Source: an uncultured Clostridia bacterium (GTDB lineage Bacteria; Bacillota; Clostridia; Lachnospirales; CAG-274). From it: a stretch of 6,718 bases of DNA. Positions 5,904 through 6,718 of this stretch are shown piece by piece. Made by a program: the position numbers and the translations under genes. The DNA lies in the NCBI GenBank assembly GCA_947589405.1, contig CANQBT010000111.1, positions 1 through 6,718 on the forward strand. The letters run 5' to 3'. Below the pieces are notes generated by a model that had not been told where the DNA came from, did not search any database, and was given only the letters and a program-made list of their open reading frames with translations. The first letter of the stretch is position 1, and every line of letters starts with the position of its first letter.

Positions 5904-5963
5904 TGCATCGGAAAGTTATCCGACAAACCGCAGGTTTGCTTTTGCCTTTGGCAAAAGTGCTGA
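5904..5963. repeat. 60-nt hairpin module, copy B
   Basis: This unit begins TGCATCGGAAAG and ends GCAAAAGTGCTGA. Its stems are TCGGA/TCCGA (5908-5912 with 5919-5923), AAACC-gca-GGTTT (5925-5937) and CTTTTGCC-ttt-GGCAAAAG (5939-5957). AAGGTT (5898-5903) and AACCTT (5963-5968) enclose it as an outer stem. GTTTG (5901-5905) could instead pair with CAAAC (5924-5928). Confidence 0.8.
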
Positions 5964-6027
5964 ACCTTACGAAGGGGAGCCTAGATTGATGTTTCCCATA
6001 ATTTTTTAGTTCGTTATAAATATTAAT

Positions 6028-6101
6028 TTTTCAACATTATTAAGACCTTTGAAATGCGTTAACCTAAGGCGTCCCCTTCTCCTCCTCTCTCCAGCCTCCC
6101 C
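6028..6101. repeat. Direct repeat, copy 2
   Basis: This is the second, 74-bp copy of the sequence at 5746-5818, with an extra C in the GTCCCC run and three substitutions. It continues directly into a copy of the 17-nt linker and a nested hairpin, without the 60-nt modules found after copy 1. Confidence 0.9.
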
Positions 6102-6132
6102 TAGCCCGCAGGGCGTCGGAGGGGAGGGGGAC
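6071..6132. repeat. Nested inverted repeat
   Basis: Three concentric stems are visible: GTCCCC (6071-6076) with GGGGAC (6127-6132), CCTCCCC (6095-6101) with GGGGAGG (6121-6127), and GCCC-gca-GGGC (6104-6114). The two outer stems share base 6127. The innermost part is the same 17-nt linker (6102-6118) that occurs at 5881-5897. Confidence 0.7.
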
Positions 6133-6158
6133 CATTTCAAACAGTTGTTTGAAATGGT
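6131..6158. repeat. 28-bp interrupted palindrome
   Basis: ACCATTTCAAACA (6131-6143) and TGTTTGAAATGGT (6146-6158) are perfect 13-bp inverted arms separated by GT. No T run follows on either strand, so it is not an intrinsic terminator. It sits at the right end of the second repeat element and could be a protein-binding site or a structural end of that element. Confidence 0.8.
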
Positions 6159-6162
6159 GGAA

Positions 6163-6210
6163 GGGTCGTTCTAAGGCAATAAATATAGGGTCGTTCTAAA
6201 GCAATAAATG
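6163..6210. repeat. Tandem repeat, two copies with 25-bp period
   Basis: GGGTCGTTCTAAGGCAATAA (from 6163) recurs as GGGTCGTTCTAAAGCAATAA (from 6188), with one substitution within that stretch. The first copy contains the right end of the second repeat element, whose reverse complement resembles the element's left end CCTAAGGCGTCCCC. Confidence 0.75.
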
Positions 6211-6240
6211 TTTTAATACTCCCCCACTAAAATTTATCAT

Positions 6241-6286
6241 AAAAAAAATAACCACCCTCTATGGTAAAAATTACCATAGAGGGTGG
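6241..6286 (-). terminator. Strong intrinsic terminator after the XRE gene
   Basis: CCACCCTCTATGGTAA (6252-6267) and TTACCATAGAGGGTGG (6271-6286) form a 16-bp perfect stem with a 3-nt loop. Read on the minus strand it is followed by TTATTTTTTTT (6251-6241), a typical T run. It would end the transcript coming from the XRE gene. The plus-strand side continues CCATTTTATA, a weaker T run, so some bidirectional activity is possible. Confidence 0.88.
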
Positions 6287-6348
6287 CCATTTTATATATA
6301 ACCACATCCTTTTTTAGCCGATATCAAATCTATACAAATCTTTAGCGA

Positions 6349-6432
6349 TCAAATTTCCACAATGCTCATATCATCAATGAGATCGAGAATATTTCTCCGA
6401 TTTTTCCTGTGACCTAGTCCGGAGAAAGCAGG
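6349..6432 (-). pseudogene. Possible out-of-frame C-terminal remnant of the XRE gene
   Basis: Just past the XRE stop (6416-6414), a shifted minus-strand frame stays open from 6432 to a TGA at 6351-6349. It reads PAFSGLGHRKNRRNILDL followed by IDDMSIVEI, with the alternating acidic and aliphatic residues of a real protein tail. It overlaps the end of the annotated frame, has no start codon or ribosome binding site before its first half, and would join the XRE frame through a small indel near 6433-6416. It may equally be chance in a 28-codon stretch. Confidence 0.25.
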
Positions 6433-6718
6433 CTATTTTTGTATATTACACCAAATTTCTCTGTTTCATCTAAATCATCTATTTCCTCTATTTCATCTAT
6501 TTCAAATTTATTCAGAGCTTTGGCAAACAACGCAAACAGGCTTACTTCAGCATCGTTCATTTTTTTAATGGTTCTGAGAAGATTTTTTCTTAAATTTTGC
6601 GGATTACTTTTAATAAACAATTTGTCGGTACTCAGATCAAATTTTATCATCTCTTCCAATGTTATATTTAAATAATCTGCTAATTTGACCAAATTATCAA
6701 TACTTGTTCCTCTTTGTC
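6414..6718 (-). CDS. XRE-family helix-turn-helix regulator, C-terminal part (5' end outside window)
   Basis: The minus-strand frame enters from the right edge with no start inside it, and about 100 residues are visible. The first are QRGTSIDNLVKLADYLNITL followed by EEMIKFD, the typical end of an XRE (Cro/cI-type) DNA-binding domain: recognition helix, the SIDNLVKLADYLNI core, and the final L-EEMI helix. The remaining 70 or so residues form a charged tail with a Lys/Asn-rich part, a helix-like FALFAKALNKFE segment and an acidic stretch IDEIEEIDDLDE. I do not recognise the tail, and the target is unknown. A TTG codon at 6692-6690 lies within the conserved domain, so it is not the true start. 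A terminator follows at 6241-6286. It is separate from sigG and is probably an accessory regulator. The end of the protein may be altered by a frameshift (see 6349-6432). Confidence 0.8.
   Translation of the reverse strand, partial: QRGTSIDNLVKLADYLNITLEEMIKFDLSTDKLFIKSNPQNLRKNLLRTIKKMNDAEVSLFALFAKALNKFEIDEIEEIDDLDETEKFGVIYKNSLLSPD

Larger units (their letters stand above)
5746..6210. repeat. Composite non-coding repeat region
   Basis: Most of the roughly 600 bp without a gene between the two minus-strand terminators is built from repeats. Two direct-repeat copies (5746-5818 and 6028-6101) each lead into a structured body. The first body carries two 60-nt hairpin modules and ends at about 5984. 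The second body is a nested hairpin plus a 28-bp palindrome and ends at about 6176. A 25-bp tandem repeat follows. No ORF with a plausible start and coding character is seen. The rest of the gap (5647-5745, 5985-6027, 6211-6240) is plain A/T-rich DNA in which I see nothing. The layout resembles two neighbouring miniature, non-autonomous elements. Confidence 0.7.

Noticed and set aside
5746..6210. CRISPR array
   Set aside because: There are only two copies of each repeat, with unequal spacing and no uniform spacers, and no cas genes are visible.
6414..6692. Complete small gene starting at the TTG at 6692
   Set aside because: The frame continues to the window edge through conserved XRE residues (QRGTSIDN), so the gene is partial and the TTG is internal.

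Overview
The window looks like a chromosomal segment of a low-GC, endospore-forming member of the Bacillota, most likely class Clostridia. The evidence is a near-canonical forespore sigma factor G gene, AGGAGG-type ribosome binding sites, a YmfF/YmfH pair of M16 peptidase homologues, a Clostridia-like Lgt, and a membrane protein with a Thr/Ser-rich linker of the kind common in gut Clostridia. No species is assigned.

Nearly all genes run on the minus strand, so the region reads biologically from right to left. At the right edge (6414-6718) is the 3' end of an XRE-type helix-turn-helix regulator, followed by a very strong minus-strand terminator (6241-6286). Next comes about 600 bp without a gene (roughly 5650-6240). 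It is full of repeats: two copies of a 73-74 bp direct repeat, two 60-nt modules that differ in sequence but keep the same hairpins, a 28-bp interrupted palindrome and a 25-bp tandem repeat. Together they look like two compact miniature, mobile-type elements. A second minus-strand terminator (5619-5646) separates this region from sigG.

sigG (4780-5553) is followed after 39 bp by ymfF (3565-4740), a catalytically inactive M16 homologue. A bidirectional terminator (3457-3499) lies between ymfF and a convergent plus-strand gene (2411-3430) for an unrecognised four-helix membrane protein with an extracytoplasmic tail. That gene separates ymfF from its usual partner ymfH (1037-2263, active HxxEH zinc motif). 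The plus-strand gene and ymfH are divergent, and their predicted promoters occupy the same 38 bp on opposite strands. ymfH is followed 3 bp later by lgt (158-1033), whose ribosome binding site lies inside the end of ymfH. Downstream is a tRNA-Leu gene with anticodon AAG, truncated by the window edge, with its own consensus promoter.

Functionally the segment joins late forespore transcription (SigG), a two-subunit zinc-peptidase-like complex of unknown substrate (YmfF/YmfH) and lipoprotein lipidation (Lgt). The most unusual material is the structured repeat region upstream of sigG, the AAG anticodon, and the opposite-strand membrane gene inserted between the two peptidase genes.
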